Assembly (NCBI GenBank): GCA_016214125.1
Contig: JACRPC010000014.1
Coordinates: 84,003 to 148,002 of the forward strand
DNA: 64,000 nt
Direction of reading: 5' to 3'
From: Rhodospirillales bacterium
GTDB taxonomy: Bacteria > Pseudomonadota > Alphaproteobacteria > Rhodospirillales > WMHbin7
Positions 46,272 through 55,276 of this stretch are shown here, piece by piece; positions within the stretch are counted from its first letter, which is position 1, and each line of letters begins with the position of its first letter. The translations under genes and the position numbers were made by a program. The notes under the pieces were generated by a model. The model saw nothing but the letters and a program-made list of their open reading frames with translations, ran no database searches and was not told the DNA's origin.

Positions 46272-47774
46272 TCACGAATAGAGCAGCACCGATTCTTTGA
46301 TCCCCAGCGCCCGGGCCAGGCGCTCCAAGGGCTTGTCCACCACCTCAGGCGTGAAGGCATCGTGATCGGGCGGCGCGGTCAAGGCCAGAATACCATCCAC
46401 CAAACCCAACCGGCTGGTGCCGAGGATTCGGGGCGCTCCGCCCGAGACGACATGGCCCAACCGAAGCGCCAAGCCCAGCGCCTCGGCCTCGCGCCAGCGT
46501 TCGTCGGGCAACAGGGCCAGGACCGGTTGGATCAAGGGTGCTTCGGCAGTGCCTTGGTAGCGAAAATGCTGCACCAGGGCCAAGAAGATCCGTTCCTCGT
46601 GATCGAGCCCCATGAAGGGCAGGCGCAGCACGCCAAGATAGGCTTGCTCGGCCCGGTAATCGGGATGCTCGTGCCAGAAAAGATCGGACAGCAGCACGGC
46701 GGCCTGGCGCAAGCGCCTCTCCTTGGCGCCTGCGACCGGAAAAAGCGGATCAAGCCAGGCCAGGACTTCCTCGGCATGCGGGCCGAAGCGCCCCCGCGCC
46801 ACCGCCAGATCGCGGGCGGCGGACAGAAGCGCGTCCTCGCGCCGCTTGGCTGGGGCCAAGCGCTGATAGAACTGGCCCTCGCGCACGCCATGCACCGAGA
46901 AAATCAGCCGGTCGGGCTTGGCCTTCTGCAACAGGCGAAGTAACACCAAGGCGGCGAAGGGCAGCGCGGAAAGCCGCTTGCGCGACACCGCGCCGAACTT
47001 TTCCAAGGAACGGCGGCTTTGCCGCGAAACCAGATCGCACAGCGCCTCGGCCTGGGATCGGCGCAGGCTGAATTGGTCGATAACCTGAAGCGGATAGCCG
47101 GTCTGGGCGATGAAGAGGCGGGCCAGCGACCGCCAGGAGCCCCCAATGGCGTAGAACGGCTGGCCCTTGCCCTGATTAAGCCAATCAAGCTGGGCAAGAT
47201 GATCGTTGACGGTCGCCAGGGCCTGGCCGCGATCTTCGCCCGCTTGGCCGAAGAGACGCAGAACGCCCAAAGGCAGCGAGGCGTTGGCGCCAAATCGGCC
47301 GTTCTTCAGCACCATCAAATCCAGGCTGCCGCCGCCCAAATCGGCCACCAAGCCGGTGGCCTTGGGCCGAGCGCAAAGAACGCCTTGGGCCGCCAATTTC
47401 GCTTCCTCGACGCCCGAAAGCACACGAAGCGAAAGGCCCAGTTCCTGCTTGGCCCGCCGGACGAATTCGGGCCCATCGGCGGCGTCGCGCACGGCCGCGG
47501 TGGCCAGGGCGTCGGTTTTCGCCACCTTCATCCGCTTGGCCAATTCGGCAAAGCGGCCAAGCGCCGTTAGGGCCATCGGCACACCCGTGGGATTGAGGCG
47601 TCCGCTGGTGCCCAGGGTCTCGCCCAGGGCGCACAGCACTTTTTCATTGAACAGCGGCACCGGCATGCGGCCGGCCAAATCGTAGATCACCAACCGAATC
47701 GAGTTCGAACCGATGTCGATCAAAGCGTAGGGGCGTCGCTTCGCCCCCGCCGGCATCGGGTTCGAACCGCTCAT
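46272..47774 (-). CDS. ppx: Exopolyphosphatase / pppGpp phosphatase (Ppx/GppA family)
   Basis: A 500-residue ASKHA-fold phosphatase releasing phosphate from polyphosphate chains and/or pppGpp. It shows [14 protein letters not shown], the Glu of [12 protein letters not shown] and [12 protein letters not shown]; an HD-like C-terminal part follows. Start 47774 (MSGSNPMP) overlaps the ppk stop by ATGA; the frame stays open upstream inside ppk. Next to ppk, the polyphosphate role is favoured. Confidence 0.93.
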   Translation of the reverse strand: MSGSNPMPAGAKRRPYALIDIGSNSIRLVIYDLAGRMPVPLFNEKVLCALGETLGTSGRLNPTGVPMALTALGRFAELAKRMKVAKTDALATAAVRDAADGPEFVRRAKQELGLSLRVLSGVEEAKLAAQGVLCARPKATGLVADLGGGSLDLMVLKNGRFGANASLPLGVLRLFGQAGEDRGQALATVNDHLAQLDWLNQGKGQPFYAIGGSWRSLARLFIAQTGYPLQVIDQFSLRRSQAEALCDLVSRQSRRSLEKFGAVSRKRLSALPFAALVLLRLLQKAKPDRLIFSVHGVREGQFYQRLAPAKRREDALLSAARDLAVARGRFGPHAEEVLAWLDPLFPVAGAKERRLRQAAVLLSDLFWHEHPDYRAEQAYLGVLRLPFMGLDHEERIFLALVQHFRYQGTAEAPLIQPVLALLPDERWREAEALGLALRLGHVVSGGAPRILGTSRLGLVDGILALTAPPDHDAFTPEVVDKPLERLARALGIKESVLLYS

Positions 47775-49948
47775 TCGCCGAGAACGAGCTTTCGCGCCGG
47801 CTTGCTGCGCTCGAGCGCGCTGCCGCGCCCCGACAGGCTGGGATTGGTCATGAAATAGGTGTGGGCCGAGAAGGCGCCCTCGCCGGCTTTGAGACGCGTG
47901 TAGGTGCCGTCCGGCCCCAAGACCCAGCTTTGGGCGACGTCCTTCAGATTGGCGATCATGATCTGATCGAGAATCTGGCGGTGCACGGTGGGATTCTCGA
48001 CCGGCACGAAGGTTTCCACCCGCCAATCCATGTTCCGCTGCATCCAATCGGCCGAGGAAATGAACACCTTGGCCTGACGGGAAGGCAGCTTGTGGCCGTT
48101 GCCGAAACAGATGATGCGGGCATGTTCAAGGAAGCGGCCGACGATGCTTTTTACCCGGATGTTCTCGGACAGGCCGGGCACGCCGGGGCGCAGGCAGCAG
48201 ATGCCACGCACGACCAGATCGATCTGCACCCCGGCGCCCGAGGCGGCGTAAAGGGCGTCGATCAGCTTGGCGTCGACCAACGAATTCATCTTGACCCAAA
48301 TGGCGGCCGGGCGGCCGGCCTTGGCGTGCGCCACCTCGTCCTCGATCAATTTGAGAATTTTGGCGCGCAGGCCCAAAGGCGCGATCGCCAGCTTTTCCAT
48401 GATCTCGGGCTTGGCGTAGCCGGTCATGTAGTTGAAGGCCCGGGCGGCATCGCGGCACAGTTCGGGGTCGGTGGTGAAAAAGGACAGGTCGGTGTAGATC
48501 TTGGCGGTGATCGGATGGTAGTTGCCGGTGCCGAAATGGGTGTAGGTGTGAAGCGCCTTGCCCTCGCGCCGCACCACCATCGAAATCTTGGCGTGAGTTT
48601 TGAGTTCGAGGAACCCATACACCACCTGGGCACCGGCGCGCTCGAGATCGCGGGCCCAGCGGATGTTGGCCTCTTCGTCGAAACGGGCCTTCAGCTCGAC
48701 CATGCAGGTGACCGACTTGCCCGCCTCGGCGGCTTCGATCAGCGCCTTGATGATCTGGGAATCGTGGCTGGTGCGGTAGAGCGTCTGCTTGATCGCCACC
48801 ACGTTGGGATCGCGCGCCGCCTGGCGCAGGAACTGCACCACCACGTCGAAACTTTCGAAGGGGTGGTGGACGACGATGTCCTTCTTCTTGATGGCGGCGA
48901 AGCAATCGCCGCCGAAATCGCGGATGCGCTCGGGGAAGCGGGCGTTGTAGGGCTTGAATTTGAGATCGGGGCGTTCGTCGACAATCAATTGCTTGAGATC
49001 GACGGTGCCGATCAGCCCATCCATGACGAAGATGTCGGAATGGTCGGCGTTCATCTCGTCGACCACCAGATCGAGCAGGTCTTGCGGCATGCCGGCGCTC
49101 ACCGACAGACGGATGCAATTGCCGCGTCGGCGGCGTTTGAGCGCGCTTTCGAAGACACGCACCAAATCCTCGGCCTCGTCGTCGATTTCCATTTCGCTGT
49201 CGCGGATGACGCGGAAGACGCCGCCGCCCAGGGAATCGAAGCCGGGGAACAGGCGATCGAGATTGAGTTCCACCACCGCCTCCAAGGGCAGGAAGCGGAT
49301 CGCCTCGCCCGGCAGGCGGATGAAGCGCTCGACCTGATGGGGCAACGGCACCAGGGCGCGCATGATCTCGGTCTCGCCCGGGCGGGTGAGGTTCATGATC
49401 ATGGCGAAGCCCAGATTGGGCAGGAAGGGAAAGGGATGGGCCGGATCGATCGCCAGCGGCGTCAACACCGGGAAAATGTTTTCCTGGAAATAGCCTTCCA
49501 ACCAACGCCGGTCGGCTTTGGAGAGTTCCTCGGTCTCGACCACCGCGATGCCCGCCTCGCGCATCTCGTCCCGAAGACCCAGCCAGCATGCCTGTTGCTT
49601 GCGCAGCAATTCGCCGGCCTGCCCGTTGATCGCCAGCAACTGCTGGGCCGGGGTAAGACCCTCCTGGCTTTCGGTGGTGACGCCGGCCTCGACCTGTCCC
49701 TTCAGACCCGCCACCCGCACCATGTAGAATTCGTCAAGGTTGGCCGCCGAAATCGACAGAAAGCGAAGCCGCTCCAACAGGGGATGGCGGCGATTGTCGG
49801 CCTCTTCCAACACGCGGGTGTTGAAAGCGAGCCAGGACAGTTCGCGATTGATGAACCGTTCCTTCGATTTGGGGGTTATGACCGCCGGCAGGGTCGGTAG
49901 AACCGGCGCCGCCGGGACGCTGACATCGATAATGGCCGCCTCGTTCAC
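47771..49948 (-). CDS. ppk1: Polyphosphate kinase 1
   Basis: A 725-residue PPK1 that builds polyphosphate from ATP. The N domain ([25 protein letters not shown]), the catalytic histidine region ([13 protein letters not shown]) and the paired phospholipase-D-like domains with [15 protein letters not shown] are visible. I take GTG 49948 as start: AAAGG lies upstream, and a candidate promoter lies above it, whereas the longer frame reads across that promoter. First gene of ppk-ppx. Confidence 0.95.
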   Translation of the reverse strand: MNEAAIIDVSVPAAPVLPTLPAVITPKSKERFINRELSWLAFNTRVLEEADNRRHPLLERLRFLSISAANLDEFYMVRVAGLKGQVEAGVTTESQEGLTPAQQLLAINGQAGELLRKQQACWLGLRDEMREAGIAVVETEELSKADRRWLEGYFQENIFPVLTPLAIDPAHPFPFLPNLGFAMIMNLTRPGETEIMRALVPLPHQVERFIRLPGEAIRFLPLEAVVELNLDRLFPGFDSLGGGVFRVIRDSEMEIDDEAEDLVRVFESALKRRRRGNCIRLSVSAGMPQDLLDLVVDEMNADHSDIFVMDGLIGTVDLKQLIVDERPDLKFKPYNARFPERIRDFGGDCFAAIKKKDIVVHHPFESFDVVVQFLRQAARDPNVVAIKQTLYRTSHDSQIIKALIEAAEAGKSVTCMVELKARFDEEANIRWARDLERAGAQVVYGFLELKTHAKISMVVRREGKALHTYTHFGTGNYHPITAKIYTDLSFFTTDPELCRDAARAFNYMTGYAKPEIMEKLAIAPLGLRAKILKLIEDEVAHAKAGRPAAIWVKMNSLVDAKLIDALYAASGAGVQIDLVVRGICCLRPGVPGLSENIRVKSIVGRFLEHARIICFGNGHKLPSRQAKVFISSADWMQRNMDWRVETFVPVENPTVHRQILDQIMIANLKDVAQSWVLGPDGTYTRLKAGEGAFSAHTYFMTNPSLSGRGSALERSKPARKLVLGE

Positions 49949-50003
49949 GCGAGCACCTTTCTTCGAGTTTGGGACCGGCCTTCCCCGGCCGGCCGGAACG
50001 GGT

Positions 50004-50032
50004 AGTATAATGCCGTCGAAGGGGGATGTCAT
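50004..50032 (-). promoter_or_regulatory. Candidate ppk promoter
   Basis: ATGACA (50027-50032) and TATACT (50004-50009) on the minus strand are each five-of-six matches, 17 bases apart. The start site would be near 49997, about 50 bases before GTG 49948. The -10 overlaps a forward TATAAT (50006-50011) facing the divergent phosphatase gene. Confidence 0.55.
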
Positions 50033-50567
50033 GACGGCCAAGAAGACGATTTACCTGCTCCGCCACGCCAAATCGGTCCGCGATGACCCTGGCCTGGCCG
50101 ATTTCGACCGGCCGCTCGCGCCCCGGGGCCGGTCGGCGGCCAAGACAATAGCCAAATATCTTAAAGGCCTTAGGCCCCGCCCGGCCTTGGTGCTGTGCTC
50201 GGCCGCAAGGCGGACCTGCGAGACCCTGGCGGCGTTAAAAGCCGATCTCGATGGGGCGGTCCTCAAGATCGAAAACGGGCTTTATTTGGCCGCCTTGGCC
50301 AATCTGGAGAAGCGCTTGAAGCGACTGCCCGATGCCGTCGCTTCGGTGCTGGTGATCGGCCACAATCCTGGGCTGGAGATGCTGGCCTTCCGTCTGACCG
50401 ATCCTCGGGCCAAGGGCACCGATTCCGAGGCTCTGGAGCGGATGAAGGGCAAATTCCCCACCGCCGGGCTGGCGATCCTGGAACTGCCCGCCCGCTCCTG
50501 GCAAGCCCTGGAACCGGCCTCCTGCCGGCTGATTGGCTTCGTCAGGCCAAGGGATTTGGAGCGGTAG
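50031..50567 (+). CDS. SixA-type histidine phosphatase
   Basis: A 178-residue phosphohistidine phosphatase of the histidine phosphatase superfamily. The phospho-accepting His is in YLLRHAKS; the second His is in VIGHNPGLE. Short size and lack of an insertion fit the SixA branch, which dephosphorylates histidine phosphotransfer proteins. Start ATG 50031 has a GGGGG ribosome site. Being divergent from ppk-ppx suggests a phosphate-metabolism link, but the substrate is unknown. Confidence 0.87.
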   Translation: MTAKKTIYLLRHAKSVRDDPGLADFDRPLAPRGRSAAKTIAKYLKGLRPRPALVLCSAARRTCETLAALKADLDGAVLKIENGLYLAALANLEKRLKRLPDAVASVLVIGHNPGLEMLAFRLTDPRAKGTDSEALERMKGKFPTAGLAILELPARSWQALEPASCRLIGFVRPRDLER

Positions 50568-51120
50568 AAGCAATTTTCATAAGCTCATGATACATATCGA
50601 TTAAGCTATCGTAATATACGTCATTCGCATTGTAATATGGTGCTGTTATTTCTGCGATTGGCTTCAAAGTAACAGGGTATTTTCCATCAAGTATTATTTC
50701 TTCTGCCATTTTGACATACTTCATTCTTTCGTCAGTAAAATCGAATCGGGATATTCTTTTGCATTTTTCGATCAAAGAATGGCCTTTCAATCCTCCGAGA
50801 CTGCCATCCTTTATTTCGTCTGGATGCTGGCTCACATAAGCGGCCTTAACTGCAAGCTCAAGACTGAAAGCGATGCAAAACGCCGCAGGTCTTCCAAGAT
50901 TCATGCGCCATAAGCGCCATTCCGTATGCTCCACTTGCTGATCCTGTTCGTGAATCTCTTCCTTAACTCTGTCGGCCTCCTCTCGTAAGACCTGCGCTGC
51001 GCAGTAAAATTGCTGCGCCAGAAACGCCCAGTTTGATGCGCCCTTTGCAACATCAAGTTCCGAAGGCCAATCCGGAAAATTTGGGGAGATTCGTTTCAGA
51101 TCGATCCGCATCACAGCCAT
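50542..51120 (-). CDS. AT-rich hypothetical protein, possibly HEPN-like
   Basis: A 192-residue protein I cannot place firmly. Base composition is clearly AT-richer than its neighbours, with codons such as ATA, AAT and TTA, pointing to recent transfer. It is mostly helical. Residues about 76-125 (GRPAAFCIAFSLELAVKAAY, a spacer, then LKGHSLIEKCKRI) resemble the SLELxLKA...GHxL pattern of HEPN-domain proteins, several of which are RNases in defence or toxin systems. The canonical R-x4-6-H pair is not clear. Its end overlaps the sixA-like gene by 26 bases. Function unknown. Confidence 0.65.
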   Translation of the reverse strand: MAVMRIDLKRISPNFPDWPSELDVAKGASNWAFLAQQFYCAAQVLREEADRVKEEIHEQDQQVEHTEWRLWRMNLGRPAAFCIAFSLELAVKAAYVSQHPDEIKDGSLGGLKGHSLIEKCKRISRFDFTDERMKYVKMAEEIILDGKYPVTLKPIAEITAPYYNANDVYYDSLIDMYHELMKIASTAPNPLA

Positions 51121-51158
51121 TCCAGAAAATGATGAAACTTATAGGATATCTTCTCAAC

Positions 51159-51187
51159 TTGCAAAAGACCTTACCAGAGCCTAGATT
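51159..51187 (+). promoter_or_regulatory. Candidate promoter for a leaderless small gene
   Basis: TTGCAA (51159-51164) and TAGATT (51182-51187) are 17 bases apart. The predicted start site falls on or next to the ATG at 51194, and there is no ribosome site in between. TTGCAA is self-complementary and also stands 15 bases before a TATAAG (51138-51143, minus strand) facing the HEPN-like gene. Confidence 0.4.
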
Positions 51188-51193
51188 TTTCTT

Positions 51194-51439
51194 ATGGTTG
51201 AACCGACACTCGAACTGATTCAAGCGATGCTGCAACGCGTACTCGACAGCTTGCGCGAGCATTCGGCCGAGTTTCGTGAAATCAAGTCGCGTCTGTCGCA
51301 GATCGAACACGCCATCGGCGGCCTGCATCGCGATAACGCGGTTCATTCCGAGAATGCGGCTCTTTTGAACGCCCGCATGGATCGCTTGAGCGATCGGTTG
51401 GCCCGTGTGGAACGACGTCTTGAGATCGGCGAAGCCTGA
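51194..51439 (+). CDS. Small coiled-coil protein
   Basis: An 81-residue protein starting MVEPTLELIQAMLQRVLDSL, followed by continuous heptads (REIKSRLSQIE, LNARMDRLSDRLARVERRLEI). It resembles small coiled-coil proteins common in alphaproteobacterial accessory regions, often as part of toxin-antitoxin-like or mobile gene pairs. There is no ribosome site, which fits leaderless translation. Codon use is closer to the host than that of the neighbouring AT-rich gene. Role unknown. Confidence 0.65.
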   Translation: MVEPTLELIQAMLQRVLDSLREHSAEFREIKSRLSQIEHAIGGLHRDNAVHSENAALLNARMDRLSDRLARVERRLEIGEA

Positions 51440-51511
51440 TCTTCACCTCACCCAACAATCAAACGAAACCCGTACCGAGGTCAGGCCTTGGAGTTTAGCC
51501 GGAGCTGCCCG

Positions 51512-51880
51512 TTAGGGCTGTTCGAAGGTATCCTTGTGCGATTCAAGGGCCGCGGCAACCACGATATCGCCGAATTCGCGCAGGAAAACCGAGCCTTTGA
51601 CGGTGCGCTGAACAAGCACGCTGCGCCGATCGTTCTCATCGACCTTGCGCTTGACCAGGCCAAGCTCGCCCAACCGGTCGAGCGCCCGGCTGATCGCCGG
51701 CTTGGAGACGTTGAGGGTTTGCGCCAGTCCCCGCACCGTGTGCGCCGGCTGGGTGAGATAGACGGTGAGCAGAAGGGCCATTTGGCGGGCGGAGAGGTCG
51801 GGGGCATCGCGGCGCACACTCTCGACGATGGCCCCGCGCCACAAATCGAGGGCCTGCACCGGCTTTAATTGGATTCCCAT
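51512..51880 (-). CDS. MarR-family transcriptional regulator
   Basis: A 122-residue winged-helix regulator. The recognition region reads TVRGLAQTLNVSKPAISRALDRLGELGLVKR and the wing DENDRRSVLVQ (both given across residues about 50-90). I take ATG 51880 (MGIQLKPVQ); an in-frame GTG at 51949 would add 23 unrelated residues. Next gene on the same strand upstream is the M17 peptidase, over 80 bases away. Ligand unknown. Confidence 0.85.
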   Translation of the reverse strand: MGIQLKPVQALDLWRGAIVESVRRDAPDLSARQMALLLTVYLTQPAHTVRGLAQTLNVSKPAISRALDRLGELGLVKRKVDENDRRSVLVQRTVKGSVFLREFGDIVVAAALESHKDTFEQP

Positions 51881-51964
51881 GTCGCGACCGTATCGTTCCG
51901 CCAGCGAATTGTGTAGCCGACCGCAGAGCGGAGGGCAACCCTTATTCACTAACCACGTTGGAAG

Positions 51965-53383
51965 TTAAGAAGGCTTTAAGGGACCTCGGCCAAGCTTGCG
52001 GGCGCGACGCGGCGGATATTCTGATTCCAGCATATGAAACAAAGCTCTAATCGTCATCGCCTCGCCGCCGGAGGGTCGGCCGGGGCGCGACTCGGAATTC
52101 CAGGCGTATAGGTCGAAATGGGCCCAGGATACCCCCGACTCGACGAACCGTTCGAGAAACAGGGCGGCAGTGATCGCCCCGGCAAAAGGGCTGTCCGGGG
52201 CGCTGTTCAAGTCGGCCAGCTTGCTGTCCAGCATCGTGCGATAACCAGGCCAGAGCGGCAGCCGCCAAACCGGATCGGCGACCTTCGCGGCATGATTTTC
52301 GATGCGCCCGGCCAGGCGGTCGTCGGGAGTGAAAAGAGCCGGCAGATCCGGACCCAAGGCCGAACGCGCCGCGCCGGTCAGGGTGGCAAAATCGATCAAC
52401 AGCTCGGGCCGCTCGGCCGAAGCCTCGGCCAAGGCATCGGCGAGAATCAGGCGGCCTTCGGCGTCGGTGTTGCCCACTTCGACCGTGAGCCCGTTGCGCA
52501 TGCGGATGACGTCGAGCGGGCGAAGGGCGTTGGCGCCCGGCATGTTCTCGACCGCCGGGATGAGCACGCGCAGGCGCACCCGCAACTTGCGGGCCATCAC
52601 CAGTCGGGCCAAGGCCAGCGCGTGCGCGGCGCCGCCCATATCCTTTTTCATCAACTTCATCGCCGACGAATTCTTGAGATCGAGGCCGCCGGAATCGAAA
52701 CAGACGCCCTTGCCCACCAACGTCACCTTGGGGGCTTTGGGATCGCCCCAGACGAGATCGATGAGAGCGGGCGGACGGGCGCTTCCGCGACCCACCGCGT
52801 GGATGGCCGGATAATTGGCCTTGAGAAGATGGGCGCCCTCGATCCGCCTCACCTTGGCGCCGAACTCGTGCCCGATCGCCTGGGCGACTTTCGCCAACTC
52901 GCCTGGTCCCAAATCGCCGGCCGGCGTGTTGACCAGATCGCGCACCAGCCGTATGGCCTGCTGGTGCGCCCGCAGGCGATCATGATCGACACCCCCGGGC
53001 CATACCAATCGGGCCGCGGCGGGCTTCGCCTCCTTGTAGCGATCGAAAGCATAGCCACCCAAGGCCCAGCCAAGCGCCCAATCGGCGGCTTTCTCGGGGC
53101 CGGGCGTCGGATCGAGGCGATAGGTGCCTTTCGGCAGGCTCGACGGCAAGCCGGCCAACGCCCAAACGGCCGGAATCGGTTCGATGCCCGCCACGACACG
53201 CGACAATCGCCCCTTTCCGTCCTGGATGAGAAGCAGGCTGCCCGGTTTGGCGGCAAAGCCGCAGGCCTCGGTCCAGGCTCTGACGCCCGGGTTCTGGCGG
53301 GCCCGCCAGCGGGAAAAATCCGCCTCCGCCAGCGCCGTCAGCGGGATGGCGCGGCGGTCGGGATTGGCGAGCGGCTGGGTCAT
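51965..53383 (-). CDS. M17 leucyl aminopeptidase family protein
   Basis: A 472-residue cytosolic di-zinc aminopeptidase. Catalytic signatures are GKGVCFDSGGLDLK (metal-binding Asp and catalytic Lys), KKDMGGA, and NTDAEGRL with the paired Asp/Glu ligands and the active-site Arg. The N-terminal domain is shorter and more divergent than in E. coli PepA, so it is nearer to PepB-like or other M17 branches. Divergent from the GST gene. Confidence 0.92.
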   Translation of the reverse strand: MTQPLANPDRRAIPLTALAEADFSRWRARQNPGVRAWTEACGFAAKPGSLLLIQDGKGRLSRVVAGIEPIPAVWALAGLPSSLPKGTYRLDPTPGPEKAADWALGWALGGYAFDRYKEAKPAAARLVWPGGVDHDRLRAHQQAIRLVRDLVNTPAGDLGPGELAKVAQAIGHEFGAKVRRIEGAHLLKANYPAIHAVGRGSARPPALIDLVWGDPKAPKVTLVGKGVCFDSGGLDLKNSSAMKLMKKDMGGAAHALALARLVMARKLRVRLRVLIPAVENMPGANALRPLDVIRMRNGLTVEVGNTDAEGRLILADALAEASAERPELLIDFATLTGAARSALGPDLPALFTPDDRLAGRIENHAAKVADPVWRLPLWPGYRTMLDSKLADLNSAPDSPFAGAITAALFLERFVESGVSWAHFDLYAWNSESRPGRPSGGEAMTIRALFHMLESEYPPRRARKLGRGPLKPS

Positions 53384-53459
53384 GAGTTAGGCTCCTAAGC
53401 ATCGGGTCGGCGGCCAGAATGCCCGGGTCAAGCCTGGGCGAAAAGGGGGATGGTGAGTC

Positions 53460-54110
53460 ATGTCGCGCTACACGCTGGTCATCGGCAACAAGAACTGGTC
53501 GAGTTGGTCGCTGCGCCCCTGGCTGGCGATGAAGCAGGCGCATCTGGCGTTCGATGAGGTCCTGGTGCCGCTGCGCCGGCCCGACAGCGGTGAAAGGCTG
53601 CGGGCGCTCTCGCCCTCGGGCAAGGTGCCCGTCTTGAAGCTGCACGAGTTGGTGGTCTGGGATTCGCTGGCGATCCTGGAATTCCTGGCCGAACGCCATC
53701 CCGAGGCGCATTTGTGGCCGGCCGATCCCCAGGCCCGCGCGATCGCCCGCAGCGCCGCGGCCGAAATGCATTCGGGTTTCCAGGCGTTGCGCCAGAATTT
53801 GCCGATGGACATTGCGGCACGCCTGCAAAAGCCCATTCCCCCGGATGCCCAGGGCGATATAAGGCGCATCCAGGATTTGTGGGCCGCATGCCGCAACCGA
53901 TTCGGGTCGGGCGGACCGTTTCTGTTCGGCGCGTTCTCGATCGCCGACGCCATGTACGCGCCGGTCGTTACCCGCTTCGTCACCTACGGGGTGGCGATGG
54001 ACGGCATCGCCCACGCCTATGCCGAGGCGATCGGGTCCCTGCCAGCCATGAAGGAATGGGACGAGGAGGCCAAGGCGGAAGTGGCCCAGGGAATCTCGCC
54101 CAGCGGCTAA
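53460..54110 (+). CDS. Glutathione S-transferase family protein
   Basis: A 216-residue protein with an N-terminal thioredoxin-like domain (YTLVIGNKNWSSWSLRPWLAMK, then SGKVPVL with the cis-Pro and WDSLAILEFLAER for glutathione contact) and a helical C-terminal domain. The N-S-SWS stretch suggests a catalytic Ser as in several bacterial classes. Substrate unknown. It converges with the TAXI gene. Confidence 0.9.
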   Translation: MSRYTLVIGNKNWSSWSLRPWLAMKQAHLAFDEVLVPLRRPDSGERLRALSPSGKVPVLKLHELVVWDSLAILEFLAERHPEAHLWPADPQARAIARSAAAEMHSGFQALRQNLPMDIAARLQKPIPPDAQGDIRRIQDLWAACRNRFGSGGPFLFGAFSIADAMYAPVVTRFVTYGVAMDGIAHAYAEAIGSLPAMKEWDEEAKAEVAQGISPSG

Positions 54111-54117
54111 GGCGGCG

Positions 54118-55167
54118 CTATTTGATAAGGCCCGCGTCGAAATAATAGCTGGCGGCGCCGGCGTGCAATTGGATCGCCAGTCCCTCGATCGCCTTTTCGG
54201 GTTTGATCAGCTTGCCGTTTGGATGGCCGCTGGCCAAAAGCTTCAAGGTGCTTTCGTGCCAAAGCGCCTTGGTGATGCCATAGACCAAGGTCTCGGGCAC
54301 TTCCGACCCGGCCAATAGAACGACGCCCACCTGCATCACCGGCAGGGCCGCATCCTGGCCGGCATAGGTCCGGGCATCCAAAACGCCCTTGATGAAGAAG
54401 GGCGAAGCCTTGCGCAACCGCTCGGCCTCGGCGGCCGGGAAGGGCAGAAGCTCGATGGCGGTGCGGGTGGCGAGATCGCCGATAATCGCCGAAGGCGCCC
54501 CATCGACGACGAACAGCGCGTCAAGCTCGCCGGCCGCCATCTGGTCGGCCGAAGCGCCGGGTTTGAGATAATGCGCCTTGAGGTCGGAATCCTTGAGATT
54601 GTGGGCGCGCAGAATCGTGCGCGCCGTCACCAGCGTGCCCGACCCCGGTTCGCCCAGCGCCACCCGCTTGCCCTTGAGGTCGGCCACATTGCGGATCTTG
54701 ACGCCCTTGCGCACCGCGACATGCACGGTGTCGGGATAAAGCACGGCAATCCCGCGCAGGTTGGTGTAGGCGCCTTTGCCGGCAAACACGCCGGAGCCGT
54801 TATAGGCCCAGTAAGCGATGTCGGCCTGGACGATGGCGGCATCGAGACGCTTTTTGTAGAGCGCCTCGACATTGGCGACCGAGCCGCTCGTCGATTGCGC
54901 CACCGCAACCAGCCCCGGCACGCCGCAACTGCCGCCCTTTTCACAGTCGCGCGAACCGGGAGGCTTGCTGATCGCGTTGGCGATCAGGCCGCCGATCGGA
55001 AAATAGGCGCCATCCACTGGGCCGGTACCCAACCTAAAGAAACGAGTATCCTGCGCCCAGGCGGGGATCGCCAGGATCACCAGACAGAACAGGAACAGTT
55101 TCGGCACCGCTTTTCGCAAGGGTTCGCTCTTGACCGAGGGTGGGCGGTTGTTTTGTTTCCATAGCAT
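54118..55167 (-). CDS. TAXI-family periplasmic solute-binding protein
   Basis: A 349-residue extracytoplasmic binding protein of TRAP transporters (TAXI type). A signal peptide with core LFLFCLVILAIPAWA ends near residue 38. Then come LGTGPVDGAYFPIGG, SVANVEAL, QADIAYWA and LALGEPGSGT-like (VALGEPGSGT) segments typical of TAXI proteins. No TRAP membrane subunit is adjacent, so its partner must be elsewhere or it acts as a sensor. GTG at about 55050-55110 in the signal region could also be the start. Confidence 0.9.
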   Translation of the reverse strand: MLWKQNNRPPSVKSEPLRKAVPKLFLFCLVILAIPAWAQDTRFFRLGTGPVDGAYFPIGGLIANAISKPPGSRDCEKGGSCGVPGLVAVAQSTSGSVANVEALYKKRLDAAIVQADIAYWAYNGSGVFAGKGAYTNLRGIAVLYPDTVHVAVRKGVKIRNVADLKGKRVALGEPGSGTLVTARTILRAHNLKDSDLKAHYLKPGASADQMAAGELDALFVVDGAPSAIIGDLATRTAIELLPFPAAEAERLRKASPFFIKGVLDARTYAGQDAALPVMQVGVVLLAGSEVPETLVYGITKALWHESTLKLLASGHPNGKLIKPEKAIEGLAIQLHAGAASYYFDAGLIK

Positions 55168-55276
55168 AATTACATCGAAAATGTGTCCTTTTTTCGGCGT
55201 CCGCCGAGCGGCGCTCTGGCATCCCTTGGGATGGCGCGCTAAGGTACGCCCCCTTTCTTCGGGATCGAGGTAGGAC

